Origin: Cytophagales bacterium
GTDB lineage: Bacteria > Bacteroidota > Bacteroidia > Cytophagales > Cytophagaceae
Assembly (NCBI GenBank): GCA_013297765.1
Contig: JAAFID010000019.1
Span: 1 to 32,455 of the forward strand
Direction of reading: 5' to 3'
Length of the DNA: 32,455 bases
This document shows, in pieces, positions 1 to 7,296 of this stretch. The notes below the pieces were generated by a model, which made no database searches, was not told the DNA's origin, and saw only the letters and a program-made list of their open reading frames with translations. Both the position numbers and the translations under genes were made by a program. The stretch's first letter is position 1; each line of letters begins with the position of its first letter.

Positions 1-233
1 GCTTTTAAATTCTCCAAAGCTAGCTTTTCGATTTATAGCTTTTAAGAGACAAGCTTTACAGCTTGAAATTTTGATTGCTATACTCCCCCAATCTCTTTTA
101 CCCTTTTCGTACAATTTCATCCAACGATTGGCTTTGCGAAGTGTTTCGCAAATATCCAATATAATTGCGTTGGTTGTTATTTTATTTATTACTTATACAT
201 CATTAAGTTAAGTACATAAGTACAGTATTTAAT
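1..233. other. Left-edge non-annotated stretch
   Basis: No gene can be supported here. On the minus strand a frame without stops runs from about 192 to the left edge; its translation includes RKANRWMKLYEKGKRDW and its first ATG is at 118-120. The plus strand is also open in one frame over much of the same stretch, so openness alone is weak evidence. The segment lies just downstream of the decayed recombinase and may belong to the same degraded accessory region. I do not recognise the translation. Confidence 0.3.
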
Positions 234-510
234 TTATATATCCAATTTATCCAACGGACTTTTTATTTGATCAAATCCTTTGGTGGTAATATGGGTGTAT
301 ATTTCGGTAGTTTTGCTCGATTCGTGGCCTAGCAAACTTTGAATATATCTCAAATCTGTACCGTTTTCTAGCAAATGGGTGCAAAACTATGACGCAACTA
401 TGTATACTTATTTTCTTCTTTATCCGAGCCTTCGTTGCCGATTGGTGCAATACTATTTGCAATCTACTAGCTATGAACACATAGCGTTTCGCTTCTTTAT
501 ATTAGCATCA
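234..510 (-). pseudogene. Decayed tyrosine recombinase (XerC/XerD-type integrase) C-terminal remnant
   Basis: Reading the minus strand across two frame changes restores a typical tyrosine recombinase C-terminus. In order there is KKKISIHS, then LRHSFA, then [20 protein letters not shown], then [11 protein letters not shown], ending at a stop at 234-236. These match the catalytic R-H-x-x-R region ([16 protein letters not shown]), the box [17 protein letters not shown] and the catalytic Tyr of the phage-integrase family. One base appears to be missing near 396 (between HS and LRHS) and another near 380 (between A and TH), so no single frame encodes the domain. Upstream similarity (KRYVF, SRLQIVLHQSA) fades before 510 and an in-frame stop interrupts it. 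No N-terminal DNA-binding domain is seen. It is best read as a dead integrase relic, not a working gene. Confidence 0.75.
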
Positions 511-563
511 ATTTGTTTCTCAAACATCGTAAAATACGAGTGGTTTGCGAAACAAATATCATA

Positions 564-2108
564 TTAAAATGGTGCTGAATCATCGGTATTACCCTTGCCC
601 AAATCGTTGATTTTGCTGCCTAGGGTATGGCCTGTGTTAAAGGTATTCCCGTAGGGGTTATCGCTAGAAAAGCTGCCTTCGCCAGAGAAACTACGGTCCA
701 AATCTGCAAATTTGGTGTATTTGCCTATAAATTTAAGTTGCACGGTATCTAGGCTACCATTTCTGTGTTTCGCAATAATTACTTCTCCTACTCCTTTCAA
801 TGGATTGCCCATTTCGTCTTGCTCTATTTTATAGTATTCAGGGCGATAAAGGAATATTACCATATCGGCATCTTGCTCTATAGCACCAGATTCTCTAAGG
901 TCAGATAGCTGCGGACGTTTGTCGCCACCACGGGTCTCCACACTTCTACTCAACTGTGAAAGTGCAATTACTGGTACTTGTAGTTCTTTTGCCAAGTTTT
1001 TCAACGCCCTTGAAATAGAAGCAATTTCCTGCTCTCTATTACCCATTGCTCCTTTGCTATTGCCCTCGCCCGACATTAGTTGCAGGTAATCTATGATAAT
1101 CATTTGAATATCGTTTTTGGCTTTTAGTCGGCGACATTTTGTACGCAATTCTCTAATAGATAGGGCAGGGGTGTCGTCAATAAATATAGGAGCATTGGTC
1201 AGTTTGCTTATTTTATGGTGCAACTGAGCCCACTCGTATTCTTCCAAATTACCTTTTTTAATCTTCTCACTGTCAAGCTCTGCCTCTGCCGATAGCAATC
1301 TGTTTACCAATTGTATGGACGACATTTCCAAAGAAAAAATAGCCACTGGTTTTTTAAAATCTACCGCAGCATTGCGCATGGCTGAAACCACAAAGGCAGT
1401 TTTACCCATACCAGGGCGTGCAGCCAAAATAATCAAGTCATTTTTTTGCCAGCCCGAGGTAAGTCTATCCAAATCGGTAAAGCCTGTAGGTACACCAGTT
1501 AGGCTATTGTCATGGTCTTTTTTCGATTGCAATTCTTTCAATGCCTGCCCCATCAACGAGCGCATATCGGCATAGTTTTTCCGAATGTTGGATTCTGAAA
1601 CTTGATACAGCGATTGCTCTGTTTTATTCAGCAAATCAAATACATCGGTGGTATCTTCGTAGGCATCTTTATGAATTTCAGTTGCTATAGAAATTAAATC
1701 TCTTTTAATGGCTTGCTCTGCCACCACCCTAGCATGGTACTCAATATTGGCCGCCGAGGTAACGCGTGCAGTAAGGCTGGTGATATAATAGGCTCCGCCC
1801 GCAAATTCCAAATTTCCATTGATTCGTAAATGGTTGGTAACGGTGAGAATATCTACAGGTTCAGAGCGGTCAAATAGTTCAACAACTGCTTTAAAAATAT
1901 GCTGATTGGATTCTTTGTAAAAACTTTCTGGCTTCAGTATGTCTATCACCATGGTGAGGGCATCTTTTTCCAGCATCAATGCACCCAGTACAGCTTCTTC
2001 CAAATCAATGGCTTGAGGGGGCAGCTTGCTTACACCACTCATTAATGTATTACTTTGCGGTCTTGGCTTTAATAAATTTTTGCGTTCTGTTTTTTTTTCT
2101 GCGTCCAT
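564..2108 (-). CDS. dnaB: Replicative DNA helicase DnaB
   Basis: Hexameric 5'-3' replicative helicase that unwinds the fork and recruits primase. At 514 residues it is the usual Bacteroidota size. The N-terminal DnaB domain covers roughly residues 30-135 (starting QAIDLEEAVLGALML), followed by a linker and the RecA-like ATPase domain from about 205. The Walker A motif ARPGMGKTA is near 230-238, Walker B IIIDYLQLM near 337-345, and the conserved RPQLSDLRESGAIEQDAD stretch near 398-415. There is no intein, although inteins are common in dnaB. The ATG start gives a short basic leader (MDAEKKTERK) before the conserved domain. It stands alone, divergent from mpl across a 169-base intergenic region. 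The C-terminal Gly/Ser/Asn-rich tail ending in DDSAPF is typical of the phylum. Confidence 0.97.
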   Translation of the reverse strand: MDAEKKTERKNLLKPRPQSNTLMSGVSKLPPQAIDLEEAVLGALMLEKDALTMVIDILKPESFYKESNQHIFKAVVELFDRSEPVDILTVTNHLRINGNLEFAGGAYYITSLTARVTSAANIEYHARVVAEQAIKRDLISIATEIHKDAYEDTTDVFDLLNKTEQSLYQVSESNIRKNYADMRSLMGQALKELQSKKDHDNSLTGVPTGFTDLDRLTSGWQKNDLIILAARPGMGKTAFVVSAMRNAAVDFKKPVAIFSLEMSSIQLVNRLLSAEAELDSEKIKKGNLEEYEWAQLHHKISKLTNAPIFIDDTPALSIRELRTKCRRLKAKNDIQMIIIDYLQLMSGEGNSKGAMGNREQEIASISRALKNLAKELQVPVIALSQLSRSVETRGGDKRPQLSDLRESGAIEQDADMVIFLYRPEYYKIEQDEMGNPLKGVGEVIIAKHRNGSLDTVQLKFIGKYTKFADLDRSFSGEGSFSSDNPYGNTFNTGHTLGSKINDLGKGNTDDSAPF

Positions 2109-2224
2109 TTTACAAAAATACTTGCTCGAGGCCAGTTTCAGTCATACAGAGGCCAAATTCTTTGTACACACAAAAAATGGGTTTCCCACATTCGATAAAC
2201 ATTTCCCAACATCGGTAAAATAGG

Positions 2225-2255
2225 TTTGCTACAAAGCCAAATTATTCTATTTTTG
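2225..2255 (+). promoter_or_regulatory. Bacteroidota-type promoter for mpl operon
   Basis: TTTG at 2225-2228 is followed after exactly 19 bases by TATTTTTG at 2248-2255. This fits the published Bacteroidota sigma-A consensus TTTG / TAnnTTTG with 19-21 base spacing. It lies 22 bases before the mpl ATG, giving a short leader. No Shine-Dalgarno sequence is evident, as is usual in this phylum. Confidence 0.7.
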
Positions 2256-2277
2256 TTTTATTAAATAAAAAAGTTAG

Positions 2278-3648
2278 ATGCCTAATATTGACAAAGTACA
2301 TTTTATAGCCATAGGCGGTAGTGCTATGCACAACCTAGCACTTGCCCTACACCACAAAGGATACATCGTTTCAGGATCTGACGATGAGATATTTGAACCA
2401 TCACGCACACGATTAGCAAAAGAGGGCATATTGCCAAAGGAACTTGGATGGTATCCCGAAAAAATAGATACAAGCATTGATGCAGTAATCTTGGGCATGC
2501 ACGCACGTATAGACAATCCCGAGCTATTGAAGGCACAGCAGTTGGGCTTAAAAATATATTCCTATCCTGAATATATTTATTCTCAAAGTGTAGATAAACA
2601 ACGTATTGTAATAGCTGGTAGTCATGGTAAAACCACTATTACGTCTATGATACTGCATGTATTGAAATTTCACAATAAAAAATGTGATTATTTGGTAGGT
2701 GCACAGCTAGAAGGGTTTGACACCATGGTAAAACTATCAGACGATGCCCCAATTATCATCATTGAAGGCGACGAATATTTAAGTTCTCCTACAGACCGTA
2801 CACCTAAATTTCTTCATTATCATCATCATATAGGTTTGGTAAGCGGTATTTCTTGGGACCATATCAACGTGTTTCCTACCTTTGATGAATATGTAAGGCA
2901 GTTCGATGCCTTTGCCGATGCTACACCCAAAGGTGGAATTTTGATTTATTCAGAGAAAGATGCTGCTGCCTCTGTAATATGTGGGAAGGAAAGAGAAGAC
3001 GTACAACGCATAGAATACGAAGCCCATAAGAATGAAATAAAAGACGGCATTACCTATTTAATCAATGGAAATGAGAAATATGCCCTAGAAATATTTGGCA
3101 AGCACAATATGAAAAATATAAGTGGTGCTAAAAAAGTATTGGAGAAATTAGGCATTAACGATAGTAAATTTTATGAAGCCATCCAATCTTTTAAAGGAGC
3201 CGCTAACCGATTGGAAGTACTGCAAAAGAACCATAGTACCACCGTGTATAAAGATTTTGCCCATGCACCATCAAAATTGAAAGCCACCACCAATGCAGTA
3301 AAAAAACAGTTTTCGGATAGAGAGCTTACCGCTGTGCTAGAGTTACATACCTTTAGTAGCCTCAATAAACAATTTCTATCAGAATATAAAGATACCTTCA
3401 AAGCTGCCGATGAGCCCATTGTGTATTTTAACCCTCATACCGTAGCCCATAAAAAATTAGAAATGATAACGGCCGAAGAGGTAAAAAAAGCATTCAACAA
3501 CGACCGCTTAAAAGTATATACCAATAGCACAGAACTACAACATGATTTGCTAGCCAAAACGTGGGCAAAAAGAAACCTATTGCTGATGAGTTCGGGCAAT
3601 TTTGATGGGCTCAATTTGAAAGAATTAGCCACCAACATTACACAATAA
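2278..3648 (+). CDS. mpl: UDP-N-acetylmuramate:L-alanyl-gamma-D-glutamyl-meso-diaminopimelate ligase (Mpl)
   Basis: Mur-ligase family enzyme that re-attaches the recycled murein tripeptide to UDP-MurNAc in the cytoplasm, using ATP. The N-terminal nucleotide-sugar binding domain carries HFIAIGGSAMHNLALAL (residues 8-24), which has the Mpl-type GGSAM rather than the MurC-type GIGGxGM. The ATP-binding P-loop AGSHGKTT is at 113-120. The central domain has IEGDEYLSSPTD and SGISWDHINVFPTFDEY, and the C-terminal domain includes FKGAANRLEVL and YKDFAHAPSKL, both typical of Mpl. The length of 456 residues is normal. MurC is the nearest alternative, but those motifs favour Mpl. It heads a likely operon with the exonuclease 26 bases downstream and pfkB. 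Confidence 0.92.
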   Translation: MPNIDKVHFIAIGGSAMHNLALALHHKGYIVSGSDDEIFEPSRTRLAKEGILPKELGWYPEKIDTSIDAVILGMHARIDNPELLKAQQLGLKIYSYPEYIYSQSVDKQRIVIAGSHGKTTITSMILHVLKFHNKKCDYLVGAQLEGFDTMVKLSDDAPIIIIEGDEYLSSPTDRTPKFLHYHHHIGLVSGISWDHINVFPTFDEYVRQFDAFADATPKGGILIYSEKDAAASVICGKEREDVQRIEYEAHKNEIKDGITYLINGNEKYALEIFGKHNMKNISGAKKVLEKLGINDSKFYEAIQSFKGAANRLEVLQKNHSTTVYKDFAHAPSKLKATTNAVKKQFSDRELTAVLELHTFSSLNKQFLSEYKDTFKAADEPIVYFNPHTVAHKKLEMITAEEVKKAFNNDRLKVYTNSTELQHDLLAKTWAKRNLLLMSSGNFDGLNLKELATNITQ

Positions 3649-3674
3649 TCATTTCATTTATCAATCCTTATATT

Positions 3675-4496
3675 TTGAATATTTCAACCTTTAAACTTAA
3701 CCTTAAAAAACCCCTAGCTTTCTTTGACCTTGAAACCACGGGAGTAAATATTACTACAGATAGAATCGTAGAAATATGCGTAGTAAAGCTAATGCCCGAT
3801 GGCGAGAAAATAGTAAAAACTCACCGCATTAACCCCACCATACCTATCCCTATAGAATCTAGTTTAATACATGGCATATACGACGAAGATGTAAAAGACA
3901 AGCCAACTTTTTCACAATTGGCACAAGGTCTCAATCAATTTTTGGTAGGTTGCGATTTGGGTGGGTTCAACATTATACGTTTCGATGTGCCAGTGTTGGT
4001 AGAAGAATTTTTGAGAATCAATATTGATTTTGATATTTCCAATAGAAAATTGATAGACGCCCAACGGATCTTTCACATGATGGAACCAAGGAATCTATCT
4101 GCTGCGTACAAATTCTATTGCGACAAAAAACTGGAAGGAGCACATGGTGCCGAGGCCGACACCTTAGCCACGTGCGACGTTTTCATAGCTCAAATACAAA
4201 GATACGAAGGCAAAGTATTGACCGATGACAATGGCGTAGAAACCACACCTATCGTAAATGATATGGCAGCCATACATGAACTTACCGCATTCCAATTTGC
4301 CGACCTAGCTGGTCGCATAGGCTTTAACGACAAAGGCGAAGAAATTTTCAATTTTGGAAAATATAAAAACATGACTGTAAAAGACGTTTTCGCCAAAGAC
4401 CCATCGTACTACGATTGGATGATGAAAGGTGATTTTGCACTCAACACCAAAAAGAAAATCACAGAAATAAAACTAAGAAATTTCAACCTCAAATAA
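3675..4496 (+). CDS. DnaQ-like 3'-5' exonuclease with ExoX-type C-terminal domain
   Basis: DEDD-family exonuclease. Exo I is FFDLETTG (residues 16-23), with catalytic Asp and Glu. Exo II lies around LGGFNIIRFDVPVL, and exo III around HGAEADTLATCDVF, giving the DEDDh arrangement. After the nuclease fold a C-terminal segment (FNFGKYKNMTVKDVFAKD, then YYDWMMKGDF) resembles the small domain found at the end of ExoX-like exonucleases (DUF3820-like). It is a free-standing proofreading or repair nuclease rather than a polymerase domain. The start must be near the TTG at 3675, because exo I begins only 16 residues in and no ATG lies before it. It is probably co-transcribed with mpl and pfkB. Exact substrate is unknown. 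Confidence 0.85.
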   Translation: MNISTFKLNLKKPLAFFDLETTGVNITTDRIVEICVVKLMPDGEKIVKTHRINPTIPIPIESSLIHGIYDEDVKDKPTFSQLAQGLNQFLVGCDLGGFNIIRFDVPVLVEEFLRINIDFDISNRKLIDAQRIFHMMEPRNLSAAYKFYCDKKLEGAHGAEADTLATCDVFIAQIQRYEGKVLTDDNGVETTPIVNDMAAIHELTAFQFADLAGRIGFNDKGEEIFNFGKYKNMTVKDVFAKDPSYYDWMMKGDFALNTKKKITEIKLRNFNLK

Positions 4497-4515
4497 CCCC
4501 CAAATATCACTAAAA

Positions 4516-5460
4516 ATGGCTGGTATATTTACCCTCACCCTCAATCCCGCAGTTGACAAAAGTACTACCGTAGAGCGTGTAATGGCAGAAAATAAAATGC
4601 GTTGCATAGCACCTAAGTTTGAACCAGGCGGCGGCGGTATTAACGTAAGCAGGGCCATAAAAAAACTTGGGGGCAACGCCACAGCCCTTTATGCAAAAGG
4701 AGGTCCTACTGGAAACCAGCTTAATGCCTTGCTAGACAAAGAGAACATTCATCAAATACCAATAGAAACAGAAAGCTGGACTAGGGAAAATTTTATAGTA
4801 GTAGAAACCAGTTCTAATAGACAATTTAGGTTCGGGATGCCAGGGCAGCTAATTACTATGGCAGAGGCCAATGCAATGCTGGACGAGCTAAAAGCAGACA
4901 AAAATAAATACGAATACCTAGTAGTTAGCGGCAGCACACCATCCAGTATCAGCAGTAGTTTTTATTATGAAATATCTTCCATTGCAAAATCAAAAAAAGC
5001 CAAACTCATTCTCGATACCTCTGGCGAACCACTCAAAGAAGCATTGAAGGTGGGTATTTATTTGCTGAAACCCAATTTGGCTGAATTGGGCGAATTGCTA
5101 GGCGCAACAGATGATGACCTAGACACTATTGAAGAGCAAGAGCAAGCCGCCAAAAGAGTGATAGCAGAGTATAAAATAGAAGTACTTACCGTTTCCCTTG
5201 GAGCATTTGGTGCTATGGCGGCCACGGCCAATAACGTAACGCACATACCAGCCCCATCGGTAAAAAAACAAAGTACAGTAGGTGCTGGCGACAGCATGGT
5301 AGGAGGGATGGTACTGAGCCTTTCTAGGGGAGAATCGGTATTGAACGCTGTTAGATATGGAGTTGCAGCAGGCACCGCAGCTACTATGAATACTGGTACC
5401 GAACTATGTAAAAAAACAGATGTAGAACGTCTGTACAAATGGATTTTAGAGAAAAGCTAG
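4516..5460 (+). CDS. pfkB: 6-phosphofructokinase II / PfkB-family sugar kinase
   Basis: Ribokinase-fold (PfkB family) kinase that phosphorylates fructose-6-phosphate or a related hexose phosphate at C1. The N-terminal FTLTLNPAVDKSTTVERV and the substrate/nucleotide motif FEPGGGGINVSRAIKKLGG (residues about 34-52) resemble E. coli PfkB more than FruK. The C-terminal family signature STVGAGDSMVGGM holds the catalytic Asp of GAGD, and GVAAGTAATMNTGTELC follows. The 314-residue length is standard. It starts 19 bases after the exonuclease stop, so it is probably the last gene of the mpl operon. A 1-phosphofructokinase or tagatose-6-phosphate kinase role cannot be excluded from sequence alone, but no fructose PTS or tagatose genes are nearby. 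Confidence 0.85.
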   Translation: MAGIFTLTLNPAVDKSTTVERVMAENKMRCIAPKFEPGGGGINVSRAIKKLGGNATALYAKGGPTGNQLNALLDKENIHQIPIETESWTRENFIVVETSSNRQFRFGMPGQLITMAEANAMLDELKADKNKYEYLVVSGSTPSSISSSFYYEISSIAKSKKAKLILDTSGEPLKEALKVGIYLLKPNLAELGELLGATDDDLDTIEEQEQAAKRVIAEYKIEVLTVSLGAFGAMAATANNVTHIPAPSVKKQSTVGAGDSMVGGMVLSLSRGESVLNAVRYGVAAGTAATMNTGTELCKKTDVERLYKWILEKS

Positions 5461-5616
5461 ATCACTTACCAACCCCATTCTTATCTATACAGCACACCAA
5501 GCTCGGTTATTTTTAATTGGTACAAGATGTTGATTATATCTCCTCTTAAATTTTATAGTCAAACAATTGCTTCATAAAATTGTTCAATACATCAATCGTA
5601 TATAAAACAATTTAAA

Positions 5617-6084
5617 ATGCTACATACCCTCAAAACAACTCAATTTTTAAAAAGTGATTTGCCTACAGTTTGGCAATTTATGAGTTCGCCCCATAATCTA
5701 GCACGCATCACCCCTAAGTATATGGGCTTTGATATAATCTCTGATCCTAATGATACCAAGACAATGTATGCAGGGCAAATTATAGAATATTATGTTTCGC
5801 CAGTATTGGGTTTAAAAATGCACTGGGTTACAGAAATAACTCATGTAGTAGAAAATCAATACTTTGTAGATGAACAAAGATTTGGGCCATACCAACTATG
5901 GCACCACAAACATTTTTTAAAAGAAGTAGCTGGAGGGGTGGAAATGACAGATATACTTCACTATAAAGCTCCATTTGGCATCATAGGTAAAATAGCCAAT
6001 GCACTATTTATCAAAAATAAAATAAACGAAATTTTTCAATATAGATTTCAAAAATTAGAATCAATCTTCAACCATGGCAAATAA
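5617..6084 (+). CDS. SRPBCC (START/Bet v1-like) ligand-binding protein
   Basis: A 155-residue single-domain protein of the SRPBCC superfamily, in which an antiparallel sheet wraps a long C-terminal helix to form a hydrophobic pocket. Recognisable elements are the N-terminal strand and helix TTQFLKSDLPTVWQFMSSPHNLARITP (given here only as the start of the fold), the central MHWVTEITHVVENQYF and RFGPYQLWHHKHF, and the C-terminal PFGIIGKIANALFIKN helix region. Proteins of this subgroup sit next to photolyase or epimerase genes in many bacteria (my recollection). No signal peptide, so cytoplasmic. It begins the 5617-7289 cluster and overlaps the next gene by 11 bases. Ligand unknown. Confidence 0.8.
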   Translation: MLHTLKTTQFLKSDLPTVWQFMSSPHNLARITPKYMGFDIISDPNDTKTMYAGQIIEYYVSPVLGLKMHWVTEITHVVENQYFVDEQRFGPYQLWHHKHFLKEVAGGVEMTDILHYKAPFGIIGKIANALFIKNKINEIFQYRFQKLESIFNHGK

Positions 6085-6430
6085 AGTAGAAAATTATTGC
6101 CATTACAGCGATTTGCCATCGCCAAATGCTTATATCCCAAACAAGTATCCACCAACTGTAATCAGCAATGCAGATATTGACCGCATTATTGGCATGGCGT
6201 GGGAAGATAGAACACCGTTTGAAGCCATAGAAGTTCAATTTGGATTGAAAGAATCGGCTGTAAAACAACTGATGAAAAATCGCTTAAAATTCAGCAGTTA
6301 TAAATTATGGCGTACACGTGTGGAAAAATGTTTCACAAAGCATTTAAGCAAAAGAGCAGCTAATATAGACAGGTTTAAAAGTAAGTTGCAACGAAATATT
6401 TCAAACAATAAAATATCAAAAAGAAGATGA
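6074..6430 (+). CDS. DUF2805 / TIGR03643 family protein
   Basis: Small protein of unknown function, 118 residues. The core is ISNADIDRIIGMAWEDRTPF followed by EAIEVQFGLKESAVKQLMK and SSYKLWRTRV, the hallmark of the DUF2805/TIGR03643 family. This looks like a helix-turn-helix-like fold (DIDRIIxMAWEDRTPFEAI then a second helical unit), so nucleic-acid binding is possible but unproven. The C-terminal tail is basic (KRAANIDRFKSKLQRN, ending SKRR), compatible with DNA or RNA contact. The gene overlaps the SRPBCC gene by 11 bases and the SDR gene by four (ATGA), implying translational coupling. I assign the family with good confidence but not a role. Confidence 0.85.
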   Translation: MANKVENYCHYSDLPSPNAYIPNKYPPTVISNADIDRIIGMAWEDRTPFEAIEVQFGLKESAVKQLMKNRLKFSSYKLWRTRVEKCFTKHLSKRAANIDRFKSKLQRNISNNKISKRR

Positions 6431-7125
6431 CGCATATCAAAACTTTTATATTTGCTGGGGCATCAAGTGCTATTGCCAAAGAAACAGCTAAATTGTTGCA
6501 AAATAAAGGCCATAAAGTAGTTGGCATAAGTACCAAACCAAAAGATGATACTTTCGACAATTGGTATCAAATAGACCAATATGATTTTGGCAAATTTCCA
6601 GATATTGCTGATGCTATAGATGGTTTGGTGTATTTCCCTGGAACTATTAATCTGAAACCATTTGCTAGATTAACTGCGGCAGAATTTACGACCGATTGGC
6701 AAGTGAATAGCCTTGGTGCTGTTGCTTTTGTACAATCGTATTTGAATAATTTAAAAAAAGCAGAAGAGCATGCTTCCATTGTATTTATTAGTTCTGTAGC
6801 GGTACAAACGGGGCTTACTTTTCACTCATCTATTGCTATGGCAAAAGGTGCATTAGAAGGGCTTACAAAAGCATTGGCAGCAGAATTTGCCCCCGCCATT
6901 AGGGTCAATGCAGTAGCTCCTTCATTGGTAAATACACCTTTGGGAAACAAATTTTTAAATACACCAGAAAAAGTAGAGCAAATGCAAAAAAGAAATCCAT
7001 TAAGAAAAGTAGGAGAACCCAAAGACATAGCTCAGGCAATCACCTATCTTTTGCTTGAAGAATCGGCATGGGTAACAGGGCAGATTTTGGCTGTAGATGG
7101 AGGAATGAATGTTATTAAAAATTAA
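6427..7125 (+). CDS. SDR-fold protein lacking the catalytic tyrosine
   Basis: Short-chain dehydrogenase/reductase fold, 232 residues. The Rossmann start FIFAGASSAIAKETAKLL (residues 7-24) replaces the usual GxxxGxG glycines with GASSAIA. The later SDR landmarks are intact: the VNSLGAVAF region (N94), catalytic-Ser strand IVFISSVA (S122/S123), the NAVAPSLVNTPL loop and the terminal VTGQILAVDGGMN. At the active site the YxxxK motif is changed: HSSIAMAKGALEG keeps Lys140 but Ile136 stands where Tyr is required. I know of SDR relatives with this same substitution, so it is probably a family trait rather than a mutation. It may be a binding or regulatory protein, or use other chemistry. It overlaps the DUF2805 gene by four bases. 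Confidence 0.85.
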   Translation: MTHIKTFIFAGASSAIAKETAKLLQNKGHKVVGISTKPKDDTFDNWYQIDQYDFGKFPDIADAIDGLVYFPGTINLKPFARLTAAEFTTDWQVNSLGAVAFVQSYLNNLKKAEEHASIVFISSVAVQTGLTFHSSIAMAKGALEGLTKALAAEFAPAIRVNAVAPSLVNTPLGNKFLNTPEKVEQMQKRNPLRKVGEPKDIAQAITYLLLEESAWVTGQILAVDGGMNVIKN

Positions 7126-7151
7126 TTAAAAAATATTGAACATAAAGAATT

Positions 7152-7289
7152 ATGAAAGGCGTGAAAAAACAAGACCTTCCCTATAAAATATGTGCGGAAT
7201 GTGGGTTTCCTTTTGTATGGCGTAAGAAATGGGAAAAGAATTGGGCAGAAGTAAAATACTGTAGCGACAAATGTAGAGGTCGCAAATAA
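7152..7289 (+). CDS. DUF2256 small zinc-ribbon protein
   Basis: A 45-residue protein beginning [20 protein letters not shown] and ending [12 protein letters not shown]. Four cysteines, C14-x2-C17 and C37-x3-C41, would form a zinc ribbon. WRKKWEKNW lies between them. This pattern is the DUF2256 family, whose members I recall next to cryptochrome/photolyase and DUF2805 genes. It begins 26 bases after the SDR gene and ends seven bases before the convergent rnc stop. Codon frame and the full family motif make it a convincing gene despite its size. Function unknown; the basic character and zinc ribbon suggest nucleic-acid or protein contact. Confidence 0.85.
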   Translation: MKGVKKQDLPYKICAECGFPFVWRKKWEKNWAEVKYCSDKCRGRK

Positions 7290-7296
7290 AAAGCTG

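Noticed and set aside
379-567. Plus-strand 62-codon open frame
   Set aside because: It lies opposite the recombinase relic and has an aromatic-rich translation without motifs.
2113-2120. TATTTTTG on the minus strand as a dnaB promoter
   Set aside because: Only four bases separate it from the ATG and no -33 element is at the right spacing.
5058-5438. Minus-strand open frame of 126 codons inside pfkB
   Set aside because: Antisense to the PfkB coding sequence, with a Ser/Val/Thr-rich translation and no recognisable domain.
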